Notes: generated by a model not told the origin, from the letters alone. A stretch of 13,412 nt of DNA from Phycisphaerae bacterium (GCA_002690755.1 NZFT01000099.1:1-13412); one strand, 5' to 3'; counted from the first letter of the stretch, positions 1 to 6,689 are shown. A program made the numbers and translations.

Positions 1-26
1 ATCGGCGTCCTTTATGATACCTGGTA

Positions 27-1175
27 GTGCGTACCCTACTTTCCCTACTACGCGCCGCGGTACGGCAGTGGATCGTGATCGGCCTCGCGGATGCATCAGG
101 AGCCCCGCTTCGACGATGCCTGCTGGCCTGCCCGGCGGAGACCGACGGGGCCGGCACGCTCGAGATCCTCGATCTCGAGCCGGCGACCCGCTACCTCTAT
201 ACGGTCGACGGGGCGTCGAACGATGCATGGTGGTTCGAGACGCGGCCGGTTCCGGACGAGACCTGCCGAATCGTCTTCGGGTCCTGTGCCGACGAAAAGC
301 CGGGATCTTCGACGGTCTGGCGACGGATCGAGGCGGATTCCCCCTCGGCGCTCGTCCTGCTCGGCGACACGCCCTACATCGACACCACGGATCTCGCGCG
401 GCAGCGATCCCGGTACCGCGAGTTCGGGCGGGTCCCCGCCTTCGCGGAGCTCGTCGGCCACACGCCGCTGTATTCGACCTGGGACGACCACGACTTCGGC
501 CGCAACGACACCGACGGCAACTTGAAGGGCAAGGAGAACAGTCGTCAGGCCGTGATGGAACACCGCCCGAATCCCGGCTTCGGCGAGGCCGGCGAAGGCA
601 TCTTCACGAGTTTTCGACAGGGGCCGGTGGAGGTCTTCCTGCTTGATGCCCGGTGGTTCGCGCGAACCGAGGGGGAAGGGAACGATCCGACGCTGCTCGG
701 TCGCCGGCAGTGGGCCTGGCTGGAACGATCGCTCGCGGCTTCCACCGCCCCGTTCCGGATCCTCGCCTGCGGGATGGTCTTCAACGGCTCGGTGCGCCCC
801 TTCAAGACCGACTGCTGGGGGGCGTATCCCCGGGAATACGAGCGACTCGTCGACCTCATCGGCCGGGTCGGTGACGAGGGCGTGGTGCTGGTGAGCGGGG
901 ACGTGCACTGGTCACGGGTCATGCGTCACGACACCGGGGCGCGTCTCGGTCACGACCTGATGGAGTTCGTCACGAGTCCGATCCACGAGAAACTGATCGC
1001 CGCCGCGAATCCGCCGCACCGAGGCCTGGTGTTCAGCGTCGGCGAGATCAACAGTTTTCTGGAGATCGACGCCGCGGTCGAGGACGGCACGGCCTCGATG
1101 TCGCTTCGAATTCGAAACGCCTCGGGCGACGATCTGCACACGACCCGGTTCGAGCGGAAGACCGGTGATCCGTGA
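27..1175 (+). CDS. PhoD-like metallophosphatase (alkaline phosphatase D family), N-terminus uncertain
   Basis: Predicted phosphoesterase of the PhoD calcineurin-like family, which cleaves phosphate esters with a dinuclear metal centre. Counting from the GTG at 27, the metal and active-site blocks are visible in family order: GSCAD (85-89), GDTPYID (113-119), WDDHDFG followed by ND (152-161), DARWFAR (207-213), and GDVHWSR (291-297). Residues 16-70 look like the end of the small beta-rich N-terminal domain (EPATRYLYTVDG). The start is unclear: an in-frame stop lies at 15-17, neither GTG27 nor GTG75 has a good Shine-Dalgarno, and the usual first strand of the N-terminal domain and any signal peptide are missing. 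The gene may be 5'-truncated or frameshifted within bases 1-75. It converges on yaaA with 33 bases between them. The natural substrate cannot be told from sequence. Confidence 0.85.
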   Translation: MRTLLSLLRAAVRQWIVIGLADASGAPLRRCLLACPAETDGAGTLEILDLEPATRYLYTVDGASNDAWWFETRPVPDETCRIVFGSCADEKPGSSTVWRRIEADSPSALVLLGDTPYIDTTDLARQRSRYREFGRVPAFAELVGHTPLYSTWDDHDFGRNDTDGNLKGKENSRQAVMEHRPNPGFGEAGEGIFTSFRQGPVEVFLLDARWFARTEGEGNDPTLLGRRQWAWLERSLAASTAPFRILACGMVFNGSVRPFKTDCWGAYPREYERLVDLIGRVGDEGVVLVSGDVHWSRVMRHDTGARLGHDLMEFVTSPIHEKLIAAANPPHRGLVFSVGEINSFLEIDAAVEDGTASMSLRIRNASGDDLHTTRFERKTGDP

Positions 1176-1208
1176 GTTCGCCGTGATCTCCTCGGTCGGG
1201 CCGGGCGT

Positions 1209-2018
1209 TCAACCGGTCTTGCGACGCTGGGCGATCGGCAGCGGCTTGGGCCGCACGAACACCAGGGTGTCGGCCGTGCTCTCGTCCGACAGCGAATAGC
1301 CCTCCGCATCGAACTTGCGCAGCGCCGCGATCGTCTTCGGACGATGATCCGCCATCCAGCGGGCCATCAGGCCGCGGGACTGCTTCGCGTAGAACGACAT
1401 GAACTTCGCCTTGCCGCCGTCGAGCTGGAGGAACTTCGTCGAGATGATCGGAACGCCGAGCGTCTCCAGCCGGGCCGCCTTCGCGTACTCGTCGCTGGCG
1501 AGGTTCACGAGGGTCTCGGAGCCGTTGTCGGCCATGTCCTTCTTCAACGCCTTGCCGATCCGGTCGCCCCAGAATTCATAGAGATTGGAGGCGGCTTCGG
1601 TCTTCAGCCGGGTCCCCATCTCGAGGCGATACGGTTGGATCCGGTCGAGCGGACGCAGGAGTCCGTAGAGACCGCTCAGGATGCGGACGTGATCCTGCGC
1701 CCACGCCAGTGACGTCTTCTTCATCGTCCAGGCTTCGAGGCCCTGGTACACGTCACCTCGAAAGCACAATGCGGCCGGACCACGCGGATTCCCCCGCGTG
1801 TTGAACGCCTGCCATCGATCGTGGTTCAAGGCGGCGAGCGTCCCCGAGATCGACATCAGCCTTTCGAGCGTTGCCGGTGACTGATCGCCGAGGGTTTCGA
1901 CGAGCTGCCGGGTCTGCGCCGCGAACCGCGGGGTCGTGGACTCGAGGTCCCCGGGGGTCGAGGGTGGGTCCATCTCGAGGGTCTTGGCGGGCGAAAGCAC
2001 GGTGGTGAATCCAGACAT
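1209..2018 (-). CDS. yaaA: Peroxide stress protein YaaA (UPF0246/DUF328)
   Basis: 269 aa, close to the usual ~255-260 aa of the YaaA family. YaaA is a cytoplasmic DNA-binding protein that in E. coli lowers free intracellular iron during peroxide stress. Family blocks seen: VLSPAKTLEMD (7-17), ISGTLAALNHDR (57-68), ALCFRGDVYQGL (83-94), ILSGLYGLLRPLDRIQPYRL (113-132), LASDEYAKA (173-181) and KFMSFYAKQSRGLMARW (205-221). The C-terminal VFVRP is also typical. The ATG at 2018 gives the conserved N-terminus directly; no clear Shine-Dalgarno is seen before it. It lies 95 bases downstream of the dehydratase gene on the same strand, with a GC-rich hairpin between, so co-transcription is possible but not certain. 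Confidence 0.93.
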   Translation of the reverse strand: MSGFTTVLSPAKTLEMDPPSTPGDLESTTPRFAAQTRQLVETLGDQSPATLERLMSISGTLAALNHDRWQAFNTRGNPRGPAALCFRGDVYQGLEAWTMKKTSLAWAQDHVRILSGLYGLLRPLDRIQPYRLEMGTRLKTEAASNLYEFWGDRIGKALKKDMADNGSETLVNLASDEYAKAARLETLGVPIISTKFLQLDGGKAKFMSFYAKQSRGLMARWMADHRPKTIAALRKFDAEGYSLSDESTADTLVFVRPKPLPIAQRRKTG

Positions 2019-2093
2019 GCGGACACTTTAGCGCGTTCCGCCTGGAATCGTCGGGCCGGATCGAACCGTTCCGTGCATCGATCGCCCGGACGC

Positions 2094-2109
2094 GAGCGGC
2101 CGCCCGCTC
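2094..2109 (-). terminator. GC-rich hairpin after the dehydratase gene (weak terminator candidate)
   Basis: Six-base perfect stem (GAGCGG/CCGCTC) with a 4-base loop, five bases beyond the stop codon of the enolase-superfamily gene on the minus strand. There is no T-tract, so it may only stabilise the 3' end or be a chance palindrome in GC-rich DNA. Confidence 0.25.
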
Positions 2110-2113
2110 CCGC

Positions 2114-3220
2114 TCAACGATCGATGTCGATCACCGGGTCGCCCAGGACCTCCAGCCGGGGTTCGATCCCGAGCCCGGGGCCGGTCGGCGCGGACATCCG
2201 GCCGTCCCGCCGCTGCGGCGCACCTTCAGCGGTCGAGACCGTGACGTAGGAGTTGAAGTCCGTGGCCGTGAAGAGCAGATCGGTCGGCGTGCTGTGGGCG
2301 AGATGGGCGATCGCCGCGGTGACGACATCGCTTCCCCAGGCGTCCTCGATGGTCATCGCGATCCCCCGCGCCACGCAGAGATCCCGGGCCTGCCGGGCCT
2401 TGGTGAGTCCGCCGAACTTCCCGATCTTGATGTTCACCACGTCCATCGCATCGTCCCGAAGCGCCCGGACCAGGCTGTCGAGATCCTCGATCGATTCGTC
2501 CATCACGAAGGGATGGCTCGTCCGGCGTCGGATCGAACGGCACTCCTCGTAGGTCCGGCACGGTTGTTCGATGTAGACGTCCCGATCCGCGACGGCCCGG
2601 ACCACCCGGGCCGCTTCGTGCGGCAGCCAGCCGGTGTTCGCATCGGCGATCAGGATGTCCCCCGGCTCGACGACGTCGGCGCAGGCGTGGATCCGGGCGA
2701 TGTCCGTTTCAACGTCGCTGCCGACCTTCAGCTGGAAGCGGCGGTACCCCTCCTCCCGGTATCCCCGGAGGTTGGTGGCCATCTCCGCCGGGTCACGCTT
2801 CGAGATCGCCCGATAGAGCACGAAATCGTCCCCGTTGCGACCGCCGAGCAGGGTGACGAGGGGGAGCCCCGCGGCTTTCCCGAGCAGGTCCCAGCAGGCC
2901 ATGTCGATGGCGCTCTTCACGTAGGGATGCCCCTTGAGGCGGTCGTCCATCGCCCGGCCGAGCACGTCGGTCTCCCGGGGATCGAGGCCGATCAACGCGG
3001 GCGCCACCTCGGCGATGCCGGTTCGGGCACCGGTCGCGTAGGACGGGAGATAGACGGGACCGAGCGGGGTCACTTCGCCGACGCCCACCAGTCCGGCGTC
3101 GGTCTCGATGCGGACGATCGTCGCATCGAAGACGTCGACCGACTTGCCGCCCGACCAGCTGTACCGACCTTCGTGAAGCGGGAGGTCGACCTGGTGGACG
3201 AGGATGCGAGTGATCTTCAT
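2114..3220 (-). CDS. Enolase-superfamily (MR/MLE) enzyme, probable cis-3-hydroxy-L-proline dehydratase
   Basis: 368 aa, full length for the mandelate racemase/muconate lactonising group. The N-terminal capping domain holds SWSGGKSVDVFDATIVRI (21-38) and GPVYLPSY (54-61), and the barrel holds the catalytic set: K165 in FQLKVG, metal ligands D193 (ADANTGW), E218 (IEQP) and D241 (MDES), and K265 (NIKIGK) as the second base. The wording of these blocks, plus IEDAWGSD and LFTATDFNSYVTVSTAEGAP near the C-terminus, matches proteins assigned to cis-3-hydroxy-L-proline dehydration (dehydration to delta1-pyrroline-2-carboxylate). Other substrates of this subgroup, such as amino acid racemisation, cannot be excluded. 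The ATG at 3220 is preceded by GAGGGA (3231-3236) with a 10-base spacer. No other hydroxyproline catabolic gene is beside it; the divergent neighbour is a metal transporter. Confidence 0.88.
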   Translation of the reverse strand: MKITRILVHQVDLPLHEGRYSWSGGKSVDVFDATIVRIETDAGLVGVGEVTPLGPVYLPSYATGARTGIAEVAPALIGLDPRETDVLGRAMDDRLKGHPYVKSAIDMACWDLLGKAAGLPLVTLLGGRNGDDFVLYRAISKRDPAEMATNLRGYREEGYRRFQLKVGSDVETDIARIHACADVVEPGDILIADANTGWLPHEAARVVRAVADRDVYIEQPCRTYEECRSIRRRTSHPFVMDESIEDLDSLVRALRDDAMDVVNIKIGKFGGLTKARQARDLCVARGIAMTIEDAWGSDVVTAAIAHLAHSTPTDLLFTATDFNSYVTVSTAEGAPQRRDGRMSAPTGPGLGIEPRLEVLGDPVIDIDR

Positions 3221-3376
3221 GGGTCGGGACTCCCTCGTCTTCGTGGACGGATCCGTTGTTTCGAAGGTCGCGTCCGTTGCATCAACCGCGACCAGAGCGA
3301 TAGCCTACCGTCGCGGCGATCCGGTTCGGTGAGAACCGGCGGCCACCTCTCACGCACCCGCCTCGGAGTCTGATTC
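3221..3376. promoter_or_regulatory. Divergent intergenic region with a perfect hairpin/palindrome
   Basis: 156 bases between the divergent dehydratase and ZIP genes must hold both promoters. A perfect 7-bp inverted repeat lies at 3321-3339 (CCGGTTC, five-base spacer GGTGA, GAACCGG), 38 bases before the ZIP start, and could be an operator or a leader hairpin. GGAG at 3365-3368, 8 bases before the GTG at 3377, is a good Shine-Dalgarno for ZIP. No confident -35/-10 pair was recognised. Confidence 0.5.
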
Positions 3377-4180
3377 GTGACCACCATCCAGATCATCGCG
3401 ATCATCGTGATCTTCATCGTGGGCGGTGGGGGGGCGCTGTTGCCGCTGGTGATGCAGACCCGGGTCTCGCCCCGGGCGATGTCGAGGGGCAACGCCTTCG
3501 CGGGCGGGGTCCTGCTGGCGGCGGGTCTCATTCATCTGCTCGGCGACGCGGCGGGGGACTTCGCGGAGATCCACCCCGATCTCGACTATCCGATCGCCTA
3601 CGCGATCGCGACCGCGGCGTTCCTGCTGGTCCTTGCGGTCGAACGGGTCGTACCGAGAGCCCATTCGGTGGAAGGGGTTTCGACCGGCGATCCGGAGGCC
3701 GATGCATTCGTCGACGCGACGTCCGCGTCCAACGCGACGCCCTATCTGCTTCTGGTCACGCTTTCCATCCACTCCCTGATCGCCGGCGTGGCCCTGGGAA
3801 CCGATGAGGCGCAGTCGTCCTTTCTGGTGCTGCTGATCGCGATCCTCGCCCACAAGGGTTCCGCGGGCTTCGCCCTCGGAACCACCTTTCAGAGGTCCGG
3901 CATCCCCATTCGTCGCGCGTTGCCGGCGCTGCTCTTCTTCGCCTGCTCCACGAGCACCGGCGTTCTGCTCGGGCTGTTCGCGGATCTGGCGTTCGACGCG
4001 GGAAGCATGCATGTCGTGACCGCCTGGTTCAAGGCGATCGCGGCGGGGACGTTCATCTACATCGCGTCACTCGACATCGTCCGGGAGGAGTTCTTCCCCG
4101 TCGAGACCGATCGTCACGGTCGATACGTCTGTGCATTCGTCGGCGCGGCCGTGATGGCGCTGGTCGCGATCTGGATGTGA
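3377..4180 (+). CDS. ZIP family divalent metal transporter
   Basis: 267 aa integral membrane protein of the ZIP (SLC39-like) family, which brings zinc or related divalent metals into the cytoplasm. About seven to eight hydrophobic helices can be traced: 4-26, 38-56, 72-90, 121-141, 147-167, 181-203, 214-235 and 250-266. The two signature helices are present: HSLIAGVALG (132-141) and AILAHKGSAG (155-164), which carry the His/Gly and His-Lys pair lining the metal path. The loop before the signature helices (95-118) is acidic rather than the His-rich loop of many ZIPs. The start is GTG at 3377 with GGAG 8 bases upstream. Single-gene unit; it converges on the FkbM gene with 40 bases between. The metal carried cannot be told from sequence. 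Confidence 0.87.
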   Translation: MTTIQIIAIIVIFIVGGGGALLPLVMQTRVSPRAMSRGNAFAGGVLLAAGLIHLLGDAAGDFAEIHPDLDYPIAYAIATAAFLLVLAVERVVPRAHSVEGVSTGDPEADAFVDATSASNATPYLLLVTLSIHSLIAGVALGTDEAQSSFLVLLIAILAHKGSAGFALGTTFQRSGIPIRRALPALLFFACSTSTGVLLGLFADLAFDAGSMHVVTAWFKAIAAGTFIYIASLDIVREEFFPVETDRHGRYVCAFVGAAVMALVAIWM

Positions 4181-4220
4181 CGCGGGAGGCGGGGCGCGAG
4201 ATGCGAAGGTGGCGTCGTGG

Positions 4221-5012
4221 TCAGGCCTGGAATTCGTCGGCCCGTTCGCGCGGGATGGCGAGGGTGTTTCTCGAACAGTGATCGAGGCGGACCCGGGACT
4301 CCCGGGGCACGTCGCCATCGAAGAGGTGGTAATCGGCGCTCGTGAGGATCGCGTTGACCTCCGCGGACTGTTCGTCGCCGACCTCGATGTAGATGATCGG
4401 CCGTACGTCGGCGAGCAGGCGATTGGCGCCGCGAAGGGCAAGCACCTCGGCGCCTTCGATGTCCATCTTCACGACGTCGGGCCACGGTCCGTCGTCGAGG
4501 AGTGCGTCGAGCGGGAGGGTCGGCACGATTCGCGTCGATCTCGATCCGCCCGCCGTGGTTCTCTGGCTCGCGGATTCGATCCAGTTCGAAGCCCGACCAC
4601 GCTCCGCGACGTTGAACTTCACGGAACCGGCCTTGTCGGAGATCGCGGCGGCGAGCACTTCGACTCTGAGTCCCGCCTCTCGATTCAGTTTCTCTGCACG
4701 GTCGAGCAGACCGGCGAGCCATCGATCCGCCTCCACGGCGAGCACGTTTCCAGTCGGGCCGGTCTTCGCGGCGGAAGCGAAGGTGAAGACGCCGACATTC
4801 GCGCCGATGTCCCACACCGTCGATCCTGGAGAGACGAACGTTCGAGCGAAGTTGAGCAGATCCACACTGAAGGCCGAATCGCCGGGCTTGAGGTACTTGA
4901 GTGCCGCATCGGGAGAAACGACCACCCTGGCACCACCGAAGTCGGCGGGGAGATTTCGCGCGAACGAACGGCCCCGGCTCAATCGCTCCACGATGCGTCG
5001 CATGTTCGGCAT
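4221..5012 (-). CDS. FkbM family SAM-dependent methyltransferase
   Basis: 263 aa, the size of a stand-alone FkbM-type methyltransferase. These enzymes O-methylate sugars, polyketides or other small molecules using S-adenosylmethionine. The SAM-binding motif I is VWDIGANVG (66-74), the acidic end of strand 2 is VEAD (93-96), and the FkbM signature VKMDIEGAEVLALRGA (181-196) is intact, followed by IIYIEVGDEQ (206-215). The first 60 residues are a basic, variable lead-in. The ATG at 5012 has a GGGA 8 bases upstream. No glycosyltransferase or polysaccharide genes adjoin it, so the acceptor is unknown. Its upstream leader is unusually long and folded (see 5042-5178), which could mean regulation at the RNA level. 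Confidence 0.9.
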   Translation of the reverse strand: MPNMRRIVERLSRGRSFARNLPADFGGARVVVSPDAALKYLKPGDSAFSVDLLNFARTFVSPGSTVWDIGANVGVFTFASAAKTGPTGNVLAVEADRWLAGLLDRAEKLNREAGLRVEVLAAAISDKAGSVKFNVAERGRASNWIESASQRTTAGGSRSTRIVPTLPLDALLDDGPWPDVVKMDIEGAEVLALRGANRLLADVRPIIYIEVGDEQSAEVNAILTSADYHLFDGDVPRESRVRLDHCSRNTLAIPRERADEFQA

Positions 5013-5041
5013 GTATCTGTTCCCGGTCGGCGTGAGTCTGG

Positions 5042-5178
5042 CTGGTGATACGAAGGAGTCACCGGCCGATTGGTGAAATCGGGCGAATCAGGGTGGAAAA
5101 ATCGTGAAAAGACCCAGACGGACGGAGTCTTGCGACGCCGCCGTCTGCTGCTTTGGCCCTGATGCAGACTCATCGCCC
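5042..5178 (-). other. Candidate structured RNA / 5' leader element upstream of the FkbM gene
   Basis: Seen directly: a two-part closing stem 5081-5086 with 5173-5178 (GGGCGA/TCGCCC) and 5087-5093 with 5157-5163 (ATCAGGG/CCCTGAT), with nine unpaired bases at 5164-5172. It encloses an internal hairpin 5115-5147 with 13 pairs (7+3+3), one bulge and one mismatch. Next to it, 5042-5048 pairs with 5059-5065, and 5066-5070 with 5078-5082 (the last two bases compete with the closing stem). Read on the minus strand the internal hairpin is capped by GCAA, a GNRA tetraloop, and the element would be the FkbM 5' leader. Read on the plus strand the loop is TTGC, but the 5042-5065 stem gains a wobble pair. 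It matches no riboswitch or ncRNA that I recognise. The strand is therefore an inference. Confidence 0.5.
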
Positions 5179-5245
5179 GGGTGAGGCACGGAACGGCCTT
5201 GTCTCGACCTCAAGTTGTGATGCGATGTCTTGAAGGGCGATTCCT

Positions 5246-5288
5246 GGCTCTTGAGAGCGTTTTTCGATCAATCAGAGCCTTTTGTTTT
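5246..5288 (+). terminator. Two overlapping terminator-like hairpins with T-tracts
   Basis: GCTC (5247-5250), loop TTGA, GAGC (5255-5258) is followed by GTTTTT (5259-5264). The same left arm, GGCTCT (5246-5251), also pairs with AGAGCC (5274-5279), which is followed by TTTTGTTTT (5280-5288). The two hairpins exclude each other. Both T-tracts lie on the plus strand, so they would end a plus-strand transcript coming from 5040-5245, where no coding gene is seen. The region is AT-richer than its surroundings. Confidence 0.5.
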
Positions 5289-5293
5289 CCAAC

Positions 5294-5460
5294 GGCGAAA
5301 CAACGACCGTTCTGTCGTCGACACGCCCCCTCGGTTGTATTCCGGTTTTATCCGTCGCGAGCGCGGTGCGATTCGACTTTCTTGTGGTGGGGACCTTCGG
5401 TGGGGCTTCAGGGGTTGGAGCCCTTCGGGTGAATCGCACCGCTGCTCCGCGACGGGGAGC
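5294..5460 (+). other. Second candidate structured RNA block in the gene-free region
   Basis: Seen directly: hairpin GGCG (5294-5297) with CGCC (5324-5327) enclosing ACGAC/GTCGT (5303-5307 with 5314-5318); a perfect 12-bp stem 5363-5374 with 5431-5442 (GCGGTGCGATTC/GAATCGCACCGC); inside it a 7-bp stem 5403-5409 with 5417-5423; then hairpin 5444-5448 with 5456-5460. On the plus strand the inner stem has a G-U wobble and the long stem can extend by another, whereas the minus strand gives C-A mismatches there, so plus is preferred. The enclosed part is G-rich with a repeated GGTGGGG (5386-5392, 5399-5405). It does not match tmRNA, SRP, RNase P or 6S RNA as I know them. Short open frames cross it on both strands but look like chance. 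Confidence 0.45.
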
Positions 5461-5692
5461 CGGAACACCGCCATTTCTTCCGAGTTCCCCACCTCGTGAA
5501 TCAGCCCCGTGACGCAGCAATTCCAGCCGTACATCCCGTTCCGCCTCCACCCCGCGACCCATGGTGACACCCGTGCCGCGGGGAACCGGCCTCGACCGAT
5601 CCCGGTGGCGATCGGCGAGTGGTCCTCGCGACGACTCGATCGTCCGGGCCCCGGGATGGAATTCATTCGCCATCCGCCGTGCAAGGGACGAC
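5461..5692. other. Intergenic remainder before the ccoN remnant
   Basis: No gene, repeat or clear structure recognised. It should hold the former ccoN promoter; no full FNR-type TTGAT-N4-ATCAA site was found, only an ATCAA half-site further up near 5268-5272. AAGGGA at 5684-5689, just before the ATG at 5693, is the ccoN ribosome binding site. Confidence 0.4.
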
Positions 5693-5782
5693 ATGAACAC
5701 CCCACCACTCGATCGATTTTCGTACGACGACGACATCACCCGCAAACTCCTGCTCGCCACCGTCTTCTGGGGGACGGCGTGA
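5693..5782 (+). pseudogene. ccoN: Truncated N-terminus of cbb3 cytochrome c oxidase subunit I (ccoN)
   Basis: Codes for only 29 residues, beginning MNTPPLDRFSYDDDITRKLL and ending LATVFWG before two out-of-family residues and TGA at 5780-5782. The FSYDD...R...LLATVFWG pattern is the extreme N-terminus of CcoN, the haem-copper catalytic subunit of cbb3 oxidase, just before the first transmembrane helix. A full CcoN is about 470 or more residues, so over 90% is missing, including all haem ligands. The start has a Shine-Dalgarno (AAGGGA, 3 bases before ATG). At about 5767-5773 (CTGGGGG) the reading changes abruptly to ccoI in another frame. The identification rests on a short segment but is supported by the ccoI and ccoS neighbours. 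Confidence 0.7.
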
Positions 5783-6264
5783 ACGACGCGGCGGCGATGG
5801 CGGCCGCGGACGTCGGCATCGTGGTTCACCGCGGTGCGGAGGCGGCGTTGTCGACGACCGACGTCTGCCTGGCCCGCGACGGACTGCACGGCGTCGAGGA
5901 CCTGCTTCGACTCGCCCGTTGGACGATGCGGCGGATCCGCGTCAACATCGCGGTGTCGATCGGATGGAACACGCTCTTCGCGACGCTCGCCGTCTCGGGG
6001 CTGATCGGTCCCATCCTGGCCGCGATCCTGATGCCGATCAGCAGCGTTAGCGTGGTGATGCTGTCATTGCGGAGGATGCTTGGTGAACACGGGGGAGGAT
6101 CATCGCGGCGAGCGGCGGGCGATGCTCACCTGCTCGGTCGCCCCGTGCTCGCGCGGAAGGAGCGACGGCGACTGGCCGGGGTCGACTCACCATCGTCCGT
6201 GCCATCCGACGGTGCCGCTTCCACGCCCACGAATCGTTCCAAGGTCGTCTCGTACAGCAGTTGA
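5767..6264 (+). pseudogene. ccoI: C-terminal remnant of a CcoI/CopA-type copper P-type ATPase
   Basis: The frame that begins at the junction reads LGDGVNDAAAMAAADVGIVV, the hinge motif (GDGVNDA) at the end of the P domain of heavy-metal P1B-type ATPases, then two hydrophobic helices (IAVSIGWNTLFATLAVSGLI and GPILAAILMPISSVSVVML), ending with SLRRM. Everything upstream in such an ATPase (metal-binding domain, CPC helix, actuator domain, DKTGT phosphorylation site) is absent. In cbb3 operons the CcoI version delivers copper for oxidase assembly. The open frame continues past the conserved end (about 6080) to a TAA-less region and stops at 6262-6264, overlapping the antisense rrf2 3' end by 139 bases. 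No start codon or ribosome site belongs to this frame, so it is not expected to be made as a protein. Confidence 0.8.
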
Positions 6265-6623
6265 TCGACCGCATGCTGGACGTCGACGAGTTCCGAGTGG
6301 CGCGGGCACGGCTCGCCCTGGCCGCAGATGCCGCCGCCGAACGGGCAGGCGTGGGAGACGTTCTCCGTCTCGAACAGCCGGTAGATGTCGTAGATCCGGA
6401 TCTCCCGGGGCGGCTTGGCGAGCATGAACCCGCCACCCGGACCGGGAGTGCCACTGGCGATCCCCGCCTGCGAGAGCACGGTGAGGATCTTCGCGAGGAA
6501 CGGACGCTGGAGGTTCCGCGATTCGGCGATCTCGGTGACCGAGAGCCTCGTCTTTCCTTCATCCCATACCTCGGCCAGTCGGGAGGCCGCGGCGATCGCT
6601 GTCGCGGTCTGTCGCGTATCCAT
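6126..6623 (-). CDS. Rrf2 family transcriptional regulator with Fe-S-type cysteine triad
   Basis: 165 aa winged-helix regulator of the Rrf2 family (IscR, NsrR, RsrR). The N-terminal helix-turn-helix holds the recognition helix RPFLAKILTVLSQAGI (40-55), and the wing GPGGGFMLAKPP (61-72) is typical. Three cysteines, C93, C100 and C106 (C-x6-C-x5-C, in HACPFGGGICGQGEPCPRH), sit where IscR and NsrR bind an iron-sulfur cluster, so it likely senses iron-sulfur status, oxygen or NO. The ATG at 6623 is preferred because AGGA lies 7 bases before it and the family match starts there; a GTG at 6686 would add 21 unmatched residues. It follows ccoS by 66 bases on the same strand. The tail after residue 135 is not conserved and overlaps the ccoI remnant antisense. 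Confidence 0.88.
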   Translation of the reverse strand: MDTRQTATAIAAASRLAEVWDEGKTRLSVTEIAESRNLQRPFLAKILTVLSQAGIASGTPGPGGGFMLAKPPREIRIYDIYRLFETENVSHACPFGGGICGQGEPCPRHSELVDVQHAVDQLLYETTLERFVGVEAAPSDGTDDGESTPASRRRSFRASTGRPSR

Positions 6624-6630
6624 GACCGGT

Positions 6631-6634
6631 TCCT
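6631..6634 (-). promoter_or_regulatory. Ribosome binding site deciding the rrf2-family start
   Basis: AGGA on the minus strand, 7 bases before the ATG at 6623; it argues against the upstream GTG at 6686. Confidence 0.5.
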
Positions 6635-6689
6635 GATCGGCGTCGATCGAACTGGGGTGATCGGGGGAGCCTGCCGCCGACGACACGGT

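Noticed and set aside
2294..3373. A 359-codon open frame on the plus strand
   Set aside because: Antisense to the enolase-superfamily gene with all catalytic residues intact; no motif on this strand.
5157..5180. CTGAT next to a helix looked like a hammerhead ribozyme core
   Set aside because: The required CUGANGA and GAAA core elements are not both present in the right places.
5363..5460. Possible tmRNA, because of the GATTCGAC string near 5370
   Set aside because: No tRNA-like ends, no CCA 3' end and no tag reading frame are seen.
5181..5708. Several 80-205 codon open frames on both strands in the gene-free region
   Set aside because: Rich in Arg, Ser and Pro, no domain or ribosome site, and they cross strong RNA-type stems. 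I treat the region as non-coding.
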